Notes under the pieces: model-generated
Databases searched by the model: none
Seen by the model: only the letters and a program-made list of their open reading frames with translations
Told to the model about the DNA's origin: nothing
Shown here: positions 1-9,199 of the stretch, in pieces
Layout of the letters: each line of letters begins with the position of its first letter
Position numbering within the stretch: position 1 is the first letter of the stretch
Source: Chenggangzhangella methanolivorans
GTDB lineage: Bacteria; Pseudomonadota; Alphaproteobacteria; Rhizobiales; Methylopilaceae
Reading direction: 5' to 3'
DNA length: 64,000 nucleotides
Assembly: GCF_019797865.1 (NCBI RefSeq)
Contig: NZ_CP081869.1
Span: 930,001-994,000 of the forward strand
Translations under genes and position numbers: made by a program

Positions 1-465
1 GCGCAGCCGGACCGTCTTCAGCCTGGCGCCGGAGAGCAGGACCTCGCTCTCCTTCACCGGCTCCAGCTGGTAGGCCAGAATCCCCTGCCCCATGCCGGCG
101 TATTTGACGAGAAAGAACCCGTTGAGCCGGACGAAGCCGCGGCCCTCGACGAAGCCGCCCGCAAAGGACAGCTGGTATTTCTGCGCGTCCGAGCGGCCTG
201 TCGCCGTGCTCGACAGAAACACGACGAGCGCCTCGTCCGGCAGCCTGTCGGCTACGAGGCCGGCGGCGGGATCGAGCGTCGCCTTCAGCCCGATGATCTT
301 GTCGGAAAAGCCTGCGACCCGCTCGAAGACGCCTTGAGCGTTCTTCGCCGACACAGCGCCTTCGAGCACCGGGATCGGCGCCGGCGCGGCGGCGAGCTTC
401 GTGGCGGGGAACGCCAGCGTCGCCGCGGCGGCGATGCGGACCGTGGCGGCTCGGCGCGAGATCAC
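1..465 (-). CDS. Secreted hypothetical protein, C-terminus cut by the window edge
   Basis: An open frame of 155 codons runs leftward from a GTG at 465 to the window edge with no stop. An AGAGGAGAA ribosome site lies 9 nt upstream of that GTG and decides the start. The first 28 residues (VISRRAATVRIAAAATLAF...) carry arginines and then an Ala-rich stretch ending near KLAAAPAP, which looks like a signal peptide. The rest is a mixed alpha/beta sequence with FAGGFVEGRGFVRLNGFFLVK and no motif I recognise. It follows the phosphoesterase gene by 36 nt and probably shares its transcript. Function unknown. Confidence 0.6.
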   Translation of the reverse strand, partial: MISRRAATVRIAAAATLAFPATKLAAAPAPIPVLEGAVSAKNAQGVFERVAGFSDKIIGLKATLDPAAGLVADRLPDEALVVFLSSTATGRSDAQKYQLSFAGGFVEGRGFVRLNGFFLVKYAGMGQGILAYQLEPVKESEVLLSGARLKTVRLR

Positions 466-500
466 GGGCGGCGGTTCTCCTCTTTGACGGCGCAGGCCGT

Positions 501-1399
501 TCAGCCGAGCCCCGCGGGCGCGTTGCTGCGGCGGGCGAGCTCGGCGACGCGCGGCTGCACGAAGGCCTCGCGCACGAGCGTCGGCTCGGGCAGCGGCGGC
601 TTGCGGCGCGCGCAGCCCTGCTCGCGGGCCGGAACGTCGCGCCAGCCATGGCCGTCCCAGGCCCGCACCAGGATGTCGACGAGGCCCGACCGGTCGACCT
701 CGATGCGGTGATAGGCGTTGGGCTCGCCGCGAAGCCGCGTCGAGGTCGCGGTGGAGACCTGCGCCACGGTGAGCACCGGCATGTCCTCGCCCAGCGGCTC
801 GTGGTTGGTGAGGTAGCCGCGGTGGTGATGGCCGGCGAGCACGAGGCCGACGCCGAGGCCGCGAAAGGTCTCGAGCGCGTGAGTGGCGCGCCCCACGATG
901 TCGAGCTCGGGCTCGGCGTCGGGCGGATGCAGCGCGTGATGCGCGACCACGATCCGGAACAGGTTCTTGGGCAGCGCCTCGACGCGGCGCTTGAAGCGCA
1001 TCAGCTGCGGCAGGCTGAACGCCCGTTCGACCAGTCGAGCGAGAACGCCATGCGCCGCGCGGTGTTGAGGCCGAGCACCGCCACGGTGTCGTCGGTCCAG
1101 GTCGGCTCGAGGTCGCGGCTGACATAGCGCCGCCAGCGCCGGAACGGATCGACGAAGCGCTGCAGCAGGTGGATGTAGGAGATGTCGTGATTGCCCGGCA
1201 CCGCGAGCACCGGCGCGTGGAGGCTCTGCAGGAACTCCGCGCCGCGTCGGTATTCGTTGCGATGGGCGCGCTGAGTGAGATCGCCCGAGACCACCACGAG
1301 ATCCGGCGGATCGTCGTTGATCTCCTGCTTCAGCGCCTCGACGATGACGGGATCGACGCGGTCGAAATGCAGGTCGGAGAGGTGGACGAGGCGGGTCAC
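501..1399 (-). CDS. Calcineurin-like metallophosphoesterase (frameshifted)
   Basis: About 299 residues when joined across one frameshift. The first part (1399 to about 1010) carries the metal-binding motifs DLHF, GDLTQ and GNHD. The second part carries VVAHHAL and the closing motif GHHHRGY. Together these are the full set for a dimetal phosphoesterase of the class III cyclic-nucleotide phosphodiesterase type; the substrate is unknown. The break is at about 1018, where restoring one T changes the reading to GRFSLPQLMRF and joins both parts. The GTG start overlaps the stop of the upstream lipid kinase gene (GTGA), so the two are translationally coupled. Confidence 0.8.
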
Positions 1400-2541
1400 G
1401 CCGAAACCCCGGCGATCGACGCGCGATCGGAAAGGCGCGGCGCCGGCCCCCTTCGCCGCTTCGCGGCGCCCCTCCCCCGCCTGCGGCAGGGGAGGATCCG
1501 CTGGAGCCGCGTCTCGCCCTCTTGATCCTCCTTCGCGGAGCGGAGAAGGGGGACCATCGCGACAGCGATGGTGGAGGAGGCGTGCGCTCCCCTCCCCGGA
1601 TGTTCCGTCCCGCTCACGCCGCGCTCTCCCAGCTCCGGCGCGGGCGCGGCGGATTTCGGCCGCAGCACCTTCAGCGCCTTGGGGAGAATTCTATATTTCA
1701 GCGGCGGTGCGATGAGGCGCGTCTCGCCGTCGTTCATCACCCTGAGCAGTCGCCTGCGGCTCGTCACCGTCAGCTCCTTCACGTGGGTGGGTCTCGAGAT
1801 CGACGTCGTCGGTCCAGCGGCCGAGCGCCATGCGGATCGACAGGCGCACCAGCGGCCAGGCGCTGAGGCGACGCGTCGCGTAGAGGGTCAGTTCGCCCCG
1901 GTCGAGGCGCGAGCGGGTCAGCACGTGTCCGAACCCTTCGTCATAGGCGTTGTCGGCCACCACGACGGCCTTGGAGCGGATCGTCACCGGCCCGTCGCCG
2001 AGGTCGAGGCCGATCCGCATCGCCGGATAGCGATACATCGATTTAGTCCGGCGATCACATGTCGCCACCAGCCGACGACGCCCATGTGAAGTCGATTGCG
2101 CTCGCGGCGCTCCGCAAGGCGCGCCGGCACGCCCAGCATCGAGTTGCACAGGAACTTGTGGCCGTTGACGTCGCCGACGTCGATCTCGGTCGTCTCGGCG
2201 TCCGCGAAGACCGCGATCGCGGCGTCGAGATCGACCGGGATCCCGAGATCCTTCGCCAGAAGGTTCATGGTGCCGAGCGGCAGCGGCGCGAGCGCCTTGT
2301 CGGAGCCGAGCAGCGCTTCGGCGGCGGTGGCGATGGTGCCGTCGCCGCCCGCGGTCACGATCGCGTCGACGGACAGGTCGCGGGCCTGCGCCATCCGCGA
2401 AACGAGGTCGGACGCGTCGCCGTCGAGCACGGCGACGACCTCGAGGCCGGCTCCGCGGAGCTTGGCCTCGAGCTCGGCGGCCGCGTCCGGCTTGCCGAGA
2501 AGCGAGCCGGACGAGGAGTTGACGACAAGAGCGACCTTCAA
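1396..2541 (-). CDS. Diacylglycerol/lipid kinase family protein (two frameshifts, extended C-terminus)
   Basis: Member of the DAGK/YegS-like lipid kinase family, which phosphorylates diacylglycerol or sphingoid lipids at the membrane. The N-terminal domain has NSSSGS and the nucleotide-binding signature TAGGDGTIATAAEAL near residues 64-78, followed by PLGTMNLLAKDLGIP. The frame breaks near 2048 (one base lost, before SMYRYPAMRIGLDLGD) and near 1791 (one C gained in CACCC, before VKELTVTSRRR). The start is TTG at 2541, giving MKVALVVNSSSG. The last 55-60 residues are encoded by a dispersed palindromic repeat (about 1441-1620) yet stay open to a stop that overlaps the next start. Residues after VLRPKSA are probably not part of the fold. 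Confidence 0.78.
1441..1620. repeat. Dispersed palindromic repeat inside the lipid kinase C-terminus
   Basis: Several short inverted segments lie together: CCTCCCC at 1471-1477 pairs with GGGGAGG at 1489-1495, TTCGCGGAGCGGAGAAGG sits near 1530-1547, and TCCCCTCCCC lies near 1590-1598. The style matches the short GC-rich intergenic repeats common in Hyphomicrobiales and shares the CCTCCCC/GGGGAGG core with the element at 26,476-26,650. Here it lies in a reading frame. Confidence 0.45.
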
Positions 2542-2569
2542 GCTTCACACGCCTTTCGAAGAGAGCAGG

Positions 2570-3964
2570 TCAGGCCTCCGCCGCCGCGTCCTCCTGCTCG
2601 ATGAAGCGCTGCAGCCGCGCCTGGTCCCGTCCGGCGCCCGTGACGAAATAGAGCGCGGTGATGAGCAGGATAAGGCCGATGGCGATCGCGGGCGCGGTGA
2701 AGTCGCCGCCCTGGAACAGCCGCACCACGATGAGCGCCGAGCACACGAGCGCGCCGAGCATCGGGATGAACACCGGAACCTCGAAGGTGCCTTCGGGCGC
2801 AGGCTCGCGCTGTTTGAGGATCACGAGCGCGACGTTCACCACGGTGAACACGGTGAGCAGCAACAGCACGGTCGAGGCCGCGAGCGCCTTGATGTCGCCG
2901 ATGAGCGACAGCACCACCACGATGCCGAAGATCGTGACGATGGCGACATGCGGCGTCTTGCGCGACGCGTTCACCTTGCCGAGCGCCTCCGGCATCAGGC
3001 CCTGGCGCGACATGCCGTAGAGCAGCCGCGAGCCCATCACCCAGTTGACGAGAGCGGTGTTGGAGACCGCGAAGATGGTGATGACGCTGAGGATGATCGG
3101 CGGGAACCAGGGCCAGGCCTTCTCGACGACCGCGACGAGCGCGAGCGCCTTCGGCAGCTCCGAATAATGCATCACCGAGACCGCGGTGATCGCCACCGCC
3201 ATGTAGATCACGGTCGCGGCCACCATCGCGATGATGATGGCGAGCGGCATGTTGCGCTTCGGGTTCTTCACCTCCTCGGCGACGTTGAGCATGTCCTCGA
3301 AGCCGATGAAGGAGAAGAAGGTCAGCACCGCGCCCTGCATGATGAGGATCGCTATCGTGCCGAGCTCGCCGTTGTGGCTGGCCTCGGGCGGGAATTCGAG
3401 CAGGTTCTGCGAGCCCCAGTAGGAGACGCCCGACGCGATCACGATCAGAAGCCCCGAGGCCTCGATGACCGTGCAGAGCGCGTTGAACCACATGCATTCC
3501 CTGATGCCGCGCAGCAGGATGCCGCCGATGAAGATCAGGAAGCCGATGGCCAGCATCCAGATCGGGATCTGGAGCCCGAGGAGCTTGGCGATCGACTCCG
3601 CCACCACGTTCGACTGCGTCGCGATCGAGGTGAGGCCCGAGCAGACGACCGTGAGGCCGACCACGTAGGACAGCAGCGGGATCATGTAGGCGCGCTGGGT
3701 GACGTAGGCCGCGCCGCCGGCCTTGGGATAGCGCGAGACGATGTTGGCGTAGGAGAGGCCCGTCAGCATCGCGGCGATCATCGAGACGATGAACGCCATC
3801 CAGACCGCGGAGCCGAGCTGGCCGGCCGCCTGGCCGATGAGGCCGTAGATGCCGGCCCCCAGCATCGAGCCGAGGCCGTAGAGCGTGATCTGCCAGAGAG
3901 TGACGGACCGTTCGAGTTTAGGTTCGCCTGTCGCGTCGGTCATCCGCCTGTCCCCTCTTTCCAT
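2570..3964 (-). CDS. APC-family amino acid permease
   Basis: 464 residues from the first ATG; a second in-frame ATG at 3943 (MTDATGEPKLERSV) is equally plausible. The consensus APC motif GLGSMLGAGIYGLIG lies just after the N-terminal helix, and about twelve hydrophobic segments follow. The family imports or exchanges amino acids or polyamines by proton coupling at the inner membrane; the specific substrate cannot be read from the sequence. The C-terminus is short and acidic (EQEDAAAEA). It ends 28 nt before the lipid kinase start, so the two are probably co-transcribed. Confidence 0.85.
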   Translation of the reverse strand: MERGDRRMTDATGEPKLERSVTLWQITLYGLGSMLGAGIYGLIGQAAGQLGSAVWMAFIVSMIAAMLTGLSYANIVSRYPKAGGAAYVTQRAYMIPLLSYVVGLTVVCSGLTSIATQSNVVAESIAKLLGLQIPIWMLAIGFLIFIGGILLRGIRECMWFNALCTVIEASGLLIVIASGVSYWGSQNLLEFPPEASHNGELGTIAILIMQGAVLTFFSFIGFEDMLNVAEEVKNPKRNMPLAIIIAMVAATVIYMAVAITAVSVMHYSELPKALALVAVVEKAWPWFPPIILSVITIFAVSNTALVNWVMGSRLLYGMSRQGLMPEALGKVNASRKTPHVAIVTIFGIVVVLSLIGDIKALAASTVLLLLTVFTVVNVALVILKQREPAPEGTFEVPVFIPMLGALVCSALIVVRLFQGGDFTAPAIAIGLILLITALYFVTGAGRDQARLQRFIEQEDAAAEA

Positions 3965-4039
3965 GTGACGGACCGATGACCGGCCCCCCTAGGGAGGTTA
4001 GGGCGAAAATGAGGCGCGCCAACCGGTTGGGCGCCATTC

Positions 4040-4079
4040 GTTCAAAAAGAAACGGCGCGCGGTAGCGCCGCGCGCCGTC
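4040..4079 (-). terminator. Rho-independent terminator of the OmpA-family gene
   Basis: A perfect 11-bp stem (4052-4062 with 4068-4078, ACGGCGCGCGG) with a 5-nt loop is followed on the minus strand by TTCTTTTTGAA. It lies 32 nt after the stop of the leftward OmpA-family gene. Confidence 0.8.
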
Positions 4080-4110
4080 TGTCGTGGTTCCGGGGACAGG
4101 CCCGGAAGGC

Positions 4111-5967
4111 TTATTTCTCGCTGGAGAGCAGCGTCGTGATGTTGCGCACCGTCACGCGGCGGTTGCGCTCTTCGGCCCCGTCGGTCTGGACCTTGAGATA
4201 CTGCTCGCCATAGCCCTGCGTGGTCAGGTTCTCGGCCGGAATGTCGAAGTACTTGGTGAGCACTTCGGCGACCGCCTCGGCGCGCCGGTCGGAGAGCGAC
4301 AGGTTGTCCTCGTCCGAGCCGACCGCGTCGGTGTGGCCCTCGACCATGAAGACCGTGCGCGGGTTCTTCTTGACCGCGGCCTCCATCGCCTGGCCGACCT
4401 TCTCGAGCTTCGAGATCTGGTCGTCGCGGACGTACCAGGAGCCTGTGTCGAAGGTCACCGAGTCGAGATCGACCGAGCGGACGTACTGGCGCAGCGGCGC
4501 GCTCTGACGGATCTCGTCGAGCGAGTAGCTGCGCTCCAGCCGCTCGACCGGCGGAGCGTCGAAGGCCTCGGAGATGTCGCGCTCGGACGCGACGTCGGCG
4601 TCCACGATGTAGCGCTCGCGCGGCACCGAGATCCGCGGCGGGGCGATGTCGAGATTGATGAACAGCCCGTCGCGGCCGCCGCGCGGGCGGTTGTCGATCA
4701 GCACGTATTCCTGCCCGCGATACTCGCGGACGCGGCGGATCAGGCGGCCGTCCTCGTCCGTCACGGTGACGACGCGCGAGCCGTCCGGCCGGGTGACGAC
4801 CGTGCGGATCTCGCCGCCGCGGCGCTCCTCGCGGATGTCGCGCGGGTTCACGCCGAAGCGGAAGCGCGCGGCCTCGTCGCGGCGGATGATGACGCGGTCG
4901 CCGTCGCGGATGATCCGGCGCCCGCCCGGCTCCGTGATGATGATGCGGGAGCCGTCGCGGGTCTCGCGGCGCTGGTCCTTCAGGCGGTCGACGCGGTCCT
5001 CGAGACGCTCGTTGTCGCGGCGCTCGTCGCGCAGACGCTCGCGCAGGCGCTCCTCGCGGTTGTCCTGACGAGCGTCCTCGCGGCGCTCCTGACGGTCGTC
5101 GCGACGATCGCGCGCGTCTTCGCGGCGGTCGTCGCCGGCGGCCGGACGGTCGTTGCTCGGCCGGTCAGCGCCCGGGCGGCCGCCGTCATTGGCGCGCTCG
5201 CGCTCGCGGTCCTCGCGCATCTGCGCGCGATCCTTGCGATCCTCCGAACGCGTGTCGGAGCCAGGACCGGAGCCGGCGCCGCCGCCCGTGGCGTTGGGGC
5301 GATTGGCGTCGTTGGCGCGGTCGCGCTGGCGGTCCTCACGCATCTGCTGCGCGCGGTCCTTGCGATCCTCGGACCGGGCGTCGGATCCCGAACCGGCTCC
5401 GCCGCCGGTCGCGCTCGGCGATCCGCCGGCCGCGGGCTTGTCGGAAGACGCGGGCTTGTCGGGAGACGCCGCCTGGTCGCGCTTGCGCTGCTCGCGCTCG
5501 GCGTCGCGGGTCTGCTGACGTTCTTCGCGGTTCGGCCGATCCTCGCGGGTCTGCTGACGCTCCTCGCGCTGTTGCTGGCGCTCCTGCTGCCGCTCCTCGC
5601 GGCTCGGACGCTCCTGGGCCTGCTGACGCTCTTCGCGGCTCGGCCGATCCTCGCGGGTCTGCTGGCGTTCTTCGCGGCTCGGGCGCTCTTCGCGAGTCTG
5701 CTGACGCTCCTGCTGGCGCTCCTCGCGGCTCGGGCGCTCCTCGCGGGTCTGCTGACGCTCCTGGCGCTCCTGCTGGCGCTGCTCCTGACGCTCCTGGCGC
5801 TGCTGCTGCCGTTCCTCGCGGCGCTGCTCCTTGCCGCCCTCGTCGGCCTGCGCGACGACCATCGGCCGATCGGAGGCGAGCGGAGCGGCGAAGCTCGGCG
5901 CGGCGATCGCGAACGCCGGCAGCACAGTGCCCGCCAGCAGCAGGATCCTTGTTTTTCTCATGATCAA
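4111..5967 (-). CDS. OmpA-family outer membrane protein with Arg/Gln/Glu repeat region
   Basis: 618 residues. A signal peptide (MIMRKTRILLLAGTVLPAFA...) ends near residue 27. Residues of about 45-175 are an extreme low-complexity tract built from units such as REERQQ and TREERPSREERQQ. A second pair of repeats, each holding ATGGGAGSG then SEDRKDRAQ, lies near 190-260, followed by more charged sequence to about 330. A beta-rich section (IIITEPGGRRIIRDGDRV, VVTRPDGSRVV) leads to a C-terminal OmpA domain from about 500 with GHTDAVGSDEDNLSLSDRRAEAV and NRRVTVRN, the peptidoglycan-binding residues of the family. Likely role: tethering outer membrane to peptidoglycan, with the charged tract spanning the periplasm. 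It diverges from the lipoprotein gene. Confidence 0.82.
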   Translation of the reverse strand: MIMRKTRILLLAGTVLPAFAIAAPSFAAPLASDRPMVVAQADEGGKEQRREERQQQRQERQEQRQQERQERQQTREERPSREERQQERQQTREERPSREERQQTREDRPSREERQQAQERPSREERQQERQQQREERQQTREDRPNREERQQTRDAEREQRKRDQAASPDKPASSDKPAAGGSPSATGGGAGSGSDARSEDRKDRAQQMREDRQRDRANDANRPNATGGGAGSGPGSDTRSEDRKDRAQMREDRERERANDGGRPGADRPSNDRPAAGDDRREDARDRRDDRQERREDARQDNREERLRERLRDERRDNERLEDRVDRLKDQRRETRDGSRIIITEPGGRRIIRDGDRVIIRRDEAARFRFGVNPRDIREERRGGEIRTVVTRPDGSRVVTVTDEDGRLIRRVREYRGQEYVLIDNRPRGGRDGLFINLDIAPPRISVPRERYIVDADVASERDISEAFDAPPVERLERSYSLDEIRQSAPLRQYVRSVDLDSVTFDTGSWYVRDDQISKLEKVGQAMEAAVKKNPRTVFMVEGHTDAVGSDEDNLSLSDRRAEAVAEVLTKYFDIPAENLTTQGYGEQYLKVQTDGAEERNRRVTVRNITTLLSSEK

Positions 5968-6115
5968 CCTTGTCGCGTTTCAGGCAGTTCGATGGTTACG
6001 AGCCACGATCGCCTCGTCAGCCCCGGATCCTACCTATTCGCAGAATTTGATCCGTCAATGACGAAGCGCAGGTCTTATTGAGGCGAGCGGTACATTTCGT
6101 TCCGCAAATCGTAGA

Positions 6116-6135
6116 GACGTTCATTTAACGTTCAT
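6116..6135. promoter_or_regulatory. Tandem CGTTCAT repeat, Pho-box-like
   Basis: ACGTTCAT occurs at 6117-6124 and again at 6128-6135, a direct repeat with an 11-bp period and a TTAA spacer. That is the architecture of a PhoB box (two 7-mers separated by 4 A/T bases). Each 7-mer CGTTCAT matches CTGTCAT at five positions. It lies between the divergent OmpA-family and lipoprotein genes, so it could serve either. Confidence 0.35.
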
Positions 6136-6266
6136 CTTCGACTTTTGCGACGCAACATTTCGTCTTGCCGATGCGAAATACCTCTATACCGGCGCAAGCC
6201 TCGCACGGTCGACGCCGCCGCCCCGCCGGGCTATGAAACCCCGTCGGCGTCGCCCTGCGGGCCGGC

Positions 6267-7622
6267 TTGTCGGGGAGTATCGGGGCGTTGCCAGGAACCG
6301 GTCGCCGCTGCGCAGTTCTGCTCGTGACTGGGTTTCTCGCCGCCTGCGGCGGGCGGCCCGAGGGCGTGCTGACGCCCGTGACCGCGCAGACGCCGGGAGC
6401 CTCGAGCGTCGACCTGATGGCGGTCACGACGCGGCTTGCGACCGCCGAGCCCGGCAAGCTGTTTTCGGGCGAGCGCGCCTCGAAGATCTCGCTCACCGAC
6501 ATCCGCATCTCGATCCCGCCGGACCAGACGCGCCAGATCGGCGACGTGCAGTGGCCCAAGAAGCTGCCGCCCGACCCGTCGAAGGAGTTCGCCACACTCG
6601 CGGCCAACGAGGTGACGCGCGACGGCGCCCGCGCCTGGTTCAAGCGCGAGGCGAAGGGGCGCAAGCACGTCCTCCTCTTCATCCACGGCTTCAACAACAC
6701 CTATGAGGACGCGGTCTACCGCTTCGCGCAGATCGTGCATGACAGCGGGACAGACGCGGTGCCGGTGCTGTTCACCTGGCCGTCGCGCGGCTCGGTCTTC
6801 GCCTATCAGTACGATCGCGAGAGCACGAACTATTCGCGCGACGCGCTGGAGGAGACGCTCCAGACGCTCGCCAAGGCCCCGGAGATCCAGGACGTCTCGA
6901 TCCTCGCCCATTCGATGGGATCGTTCCTGACGCTTGAATCGCTGCGCCAGATGTCGATCCGAAACGGCCGCATCGCGCCGAAGATCAGCAACGTGATCCT
7001 GGCCGCGCCCGACGTCGACGTCGACGTGTTCAAGCAGCAGCTCGGAGAGATGGGGCCTGCGAACGCGCGGCCGCGCTTCACGATCTTCACCTCGACCGAC
7101 GACCGCGCGCTGATGGTTTCGAGCCGCCTCGCCGGCAAGGTGCCGCGGCTCGGGGCGATCGACCCGAAGGCCGAGCCCTACGCCTCGGAGTTCCGCGACG
7201 CCAACATCGACGCCTTCGACCTCACCGACGTCGAAAGCGCCGACAAGCTGCGGCACGGCAAGTTCGCGAGCGCCGCGGTGGTGAAGGCGATCGGCGGGCG
7301 GCTCGTCGAGGGCCAGCAGATCGCCGACAGCGACCTGAGCCTCGGCGAGCGCGTCGGCCAACTCACCACGGGCGTCGCCTCGAGCGCGGGCGCGGCCGCC
7401 GGCGCGATCGTCTCGACGCCGCTCGCGATCATCGATCCGCGCACGCGCCGCAGCTATGGCGACCAGTGGGGAACGGTCGGAGGCGGCTTCGACGACGCCG
7501 CCTCCTCGCTCAGGCCCGACATCCGCCGCCGCGGCGCAGCCCGGCCGCAGGCGGGCGCCGCTCAGGCCTCGACGACGAGCTCCGCGGCCTCCAGGCCGTC
7601 GAACTCCGCCGCGACGCGCTGA
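6267..7622 (+). CDS. Alpha/beta-hydrolase lipoprotein (DUF900-like)
   Basis: 451 residues. The N-terminus ends in a lipobox, GFLAAC, with the lipidated cysteine at residue 27, so it should sit in a membrane facing the periplasm. The hydrolase core shows LLFIHGFNNTYEDAVYR (oxyanion region), FTWPSRG, the nucleophile elbow AHSMGSFL (Ser in H-S-M-G) and later AAPDVDVDVF. This is the pattern of the DUF900 alpha/beta-hydrolases; the substrate is unknown. The called start is TTG; a GTG nearer the hydrophobic stretch is possible. The last 61 nt overlap the convergent hydratase gene, and the end (Ala/Ser-rich) may be an artefact of a late frameshift. Confidence 0.75.
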   Translation: MSGSIGALPGTGRRCAVLLVTGFLAACGGRPEGVLTPVTAQTPGASSVDLMAVTTRLATAEPGKLFSGERASKISLTDIRISIPPDQTRQIGDVQWPKKLPPDPSKEFATLAANEVTRDGARAWFKREAKGRKHVLLFIHGFNNTYEDAVYRFAQIVHDSGTDAVPVLFTWPSRGSVFAYQYDRESTNYSRDALEETLQTLAKAPEIQDVSILAHSMGSFLTLESLRQMSIRNGRIAPKISNVILAAPDVDVDVFKQQLGEMGPANARPRFTIFTSTDDRALMVSSRLAGKVPRLGAIDPKAEPYASEFRDANIDAFDLTDVESADKLRHGKFASAAVVKAIGGRLVEGQQIADSDLSLGERVGQLTTGVASSAGAAAGAIVSTPLAIIDPRTRRSYGDQWGTVGGGFDDAASSLRPDIRRRGAARPQAGAAQASTTSSAASRPSNSAATR

Positions 7623-8329
7623 CCGGTCTTGGCCTGAAGGAACGGCGTCGCCGAACCGGTGGTGACGACGTCGCCGGCCTTAAGCCAGCGGTCGGTCTTG
7701 GCGAGGCGGTTGACGAGCGCGACCAGCAGCCAGGTCGGGTCGCCGGCGTTGTTGCCGCCGCGATGTTCGAACGCCGGCGCGCCGTCGATCTTGAGGCGTA
7801 CCGGCAGTTCGCCGAGCGGTCCCTCGGGCCGGCGTTCGGTTCCCGGACCGACGATCAGCGCGCCGTGGTTCTGGCGGTCCGCCACCTTCCAGAGCGAGGG
7901 CGCGCCGCGCCATTCGGCGAAGGCGGTGTCCAGCACCTCGATCGCCGCATGCCATGTCGCGACGGCGGCGAGCACCTCCTCGGTCTCGTAAGGCGTTTCG
8001 CGCGGGCAGAGGTCGCGGCCGAGCGTGACCGCGATCTCGGCCTCGACGGCCCAGAGCCGCAGCGCGGCCGCGGGCATGCGGGCCGGGCTCTGATGAAGCG
8101 TGTCGGCCGCGATCTCGCCGACGCCGATTTCGGCCTGCGGCGAGGAGGCGCCGACCTTCCACGCGACCGCCGGGCCGCTTTTGGCGACGAACGCCTGATG
8201 GACCGCCCAGGCCTCGGCCGCGTCGGCGGGCGCGAGCTCGGCCGGCAGGATCTCCAGCGCCGCCCCGGGCGGGCGGGCGGAGGCCAGCAACGCCGCGGCC
8301 TGTTCGATCTTGTCGCTCGACGCCGTCAT
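7562..8329 (-). CDS. 2-keto-4-pentenoate hydratase family protein
   Basis: 255 residues, the usual length of the MhpD/fumarylacetoacetate hydrolase-related hydratases. The family adds water to 2-hydroxypentadienoate-type enols in aromatic degradation, or decarboxylates related oxo acids. AVEAEIAVTLGRDL holds the E-x-E metal ligands; FVAKSGPAVAWKVGAS, ADRQNHGALIVG and GDVVTTGSATPF are family blocks. It is the last gene of the leftward run that begins with the ABC importer, 99 nt after the ATPase gene. No other ring-cleavage genes are nearby, so the pathway is not defined here. Confidence 0.8.
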   Translation of the reverse strand: MTASSDKIEQAAALLASARPPGAALEILPAELAPADAAEAWAVHQAFVAKSGPAVAWKVGASSPQAEIGVGEIAADTLHQSPARMPAAALRLWAVEAEIAVTLGRDLCPRETPYETEEVLAAVATWHAAIEVLDTAFAEWRGAPSLWKVADRQNHGALIVGPGTERRPEGPLGELPVRLKIDGAPAFEHRGGNNAGDPTWLLVALVNRLAKTDRWLKAGDVVTTGSATPFLQAKTGQRVAAEFDGLEAAELVVEA

Positions 8330-8428
8330 GGCGGTCTCCCGTGCTGTGGACTGGTGGCGGACCTATAAGCCGAAGACCGCCGAGAAGGGAGACGCCGTCA
8401 TGCCCGGCGGAGCCGCGTATCCACGACT

Positions 8429-9199
8429 TCAGCCATGGCCGCCGGCCGCCGCGGCGACGAGCGCGCGGGTGTAATCCTCCCGCGGACGGGCGAGCGTCTC
8501 GCGGCAGGCGCCCTCCTCCACGATCCGTCCCGCCTTAATGACCGCGATCCGGTCGCACAGCGTTTCGACCACCGCGAGGTCGTGGCTGACGAAGATCATG
8601 GTGAGGCCGCGCTCGGCCCGAAGACGCTTCAGCAGCGCGAGGATCTGCGCCTGCACGGAGACGTCGAGCGCCGAGACCGGCTCGTCGAGCGCGACGACGT
8701 CGGGTTCGGCGATGAGCGCGCGGGCGATCCCGGCGCGCTGGAGCTGGCCGCCCGAAAATTCGTGCGGATGACGCTCGGCGTGCTCCGCGCGAAGGCCGAC
8801 GAGCTCGAGCGTCTCGGCCGTCCGCCGGCGCCGGTCGGCCCGGCCGAGCCTCGTCAGGCCGATCAGCGGCGCCTCGAGGCTCTGGCCGATGGTGCGGCGC
8901 GGGTTGAAGGCGCTCGCGGCGTCCTGGAACACGAACTGGGCGCGTCGGCGCAAGGCCGCCCGGCCGCGCGCCGTCTTCGGATCGAACGTCTCGCCCGAGG
9001 CCGCGACCGCGCCCTCGTCGGGCGCCAGCAGCCCGACCATGACGCGGGCGAGCGTCGATTTCCCGGATCCGGACTCGCCCACGACGCCGAGCGCCTCGCC
9101 GCGCGCGACCGAAACCGAGACGCCGTCGAGCGCGGCGCGGCCGCCATAGCGCTTCGCCACGTCTTGCGCCGCCAGCGCGGCCACCTCAATACCGGCCAT
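8429..9199 (-). CDS. Oligopeptide/nickel-type ABC transporter ATPase
   Basis: 256 residues with Walker A GESGSGKST, Q-loop VFQDAASAFNPRRTIG, signature FSGGQLQRAGIARAL, Walker B VVALDEP and the switch HDLAVVETLC. It is the DppF/OppF-type second ATPase. It starts 14 nt inside the end of the permease-ATPase fusion gene, so translation is coupled. With that gene, the permease and the binding protein upstream it completes an Opp/Dpp-type importer. The substrate (peptide, nickel or other) is not evident. Confidence 0.88.
   Translation of the reverse strand: MAGIEVAALAAQDVAKRYGGRAALDGVSVSVARGEALGVVGESGSGKSTLARVMVGLLAPDEGAVAASGETFDPKTARGRAALRRRAQFVFQDAASAFNPRRTIGQSLEAPLIGLTRLGRADRRRRTAETLELVGLRAEHAERHPHEFSGGQLQRAGIARALIAEPDVVALDEPVSALDVSVQAQILALLKRLRAERGLTMIFVSHDLAVVETLCDRIAVIKAGRIVEEGACRETLARPREDYTRALVAAAAGGHG

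Noticed and set aside
2096-3979. A 627-codon plus-strand frame
   Set aside because: Antisense to the APC permease and lipid kinase; composition is Arg/Asp/His-rich without motifs.
4084-6081. A 665-codon open frame on the plus strand
   Set aside because: Antisense to the OmpA-family gene; its apparent hydrophobic repeats (LLALL...) are the complement of the Arg/Gln/Glu repeat tract.
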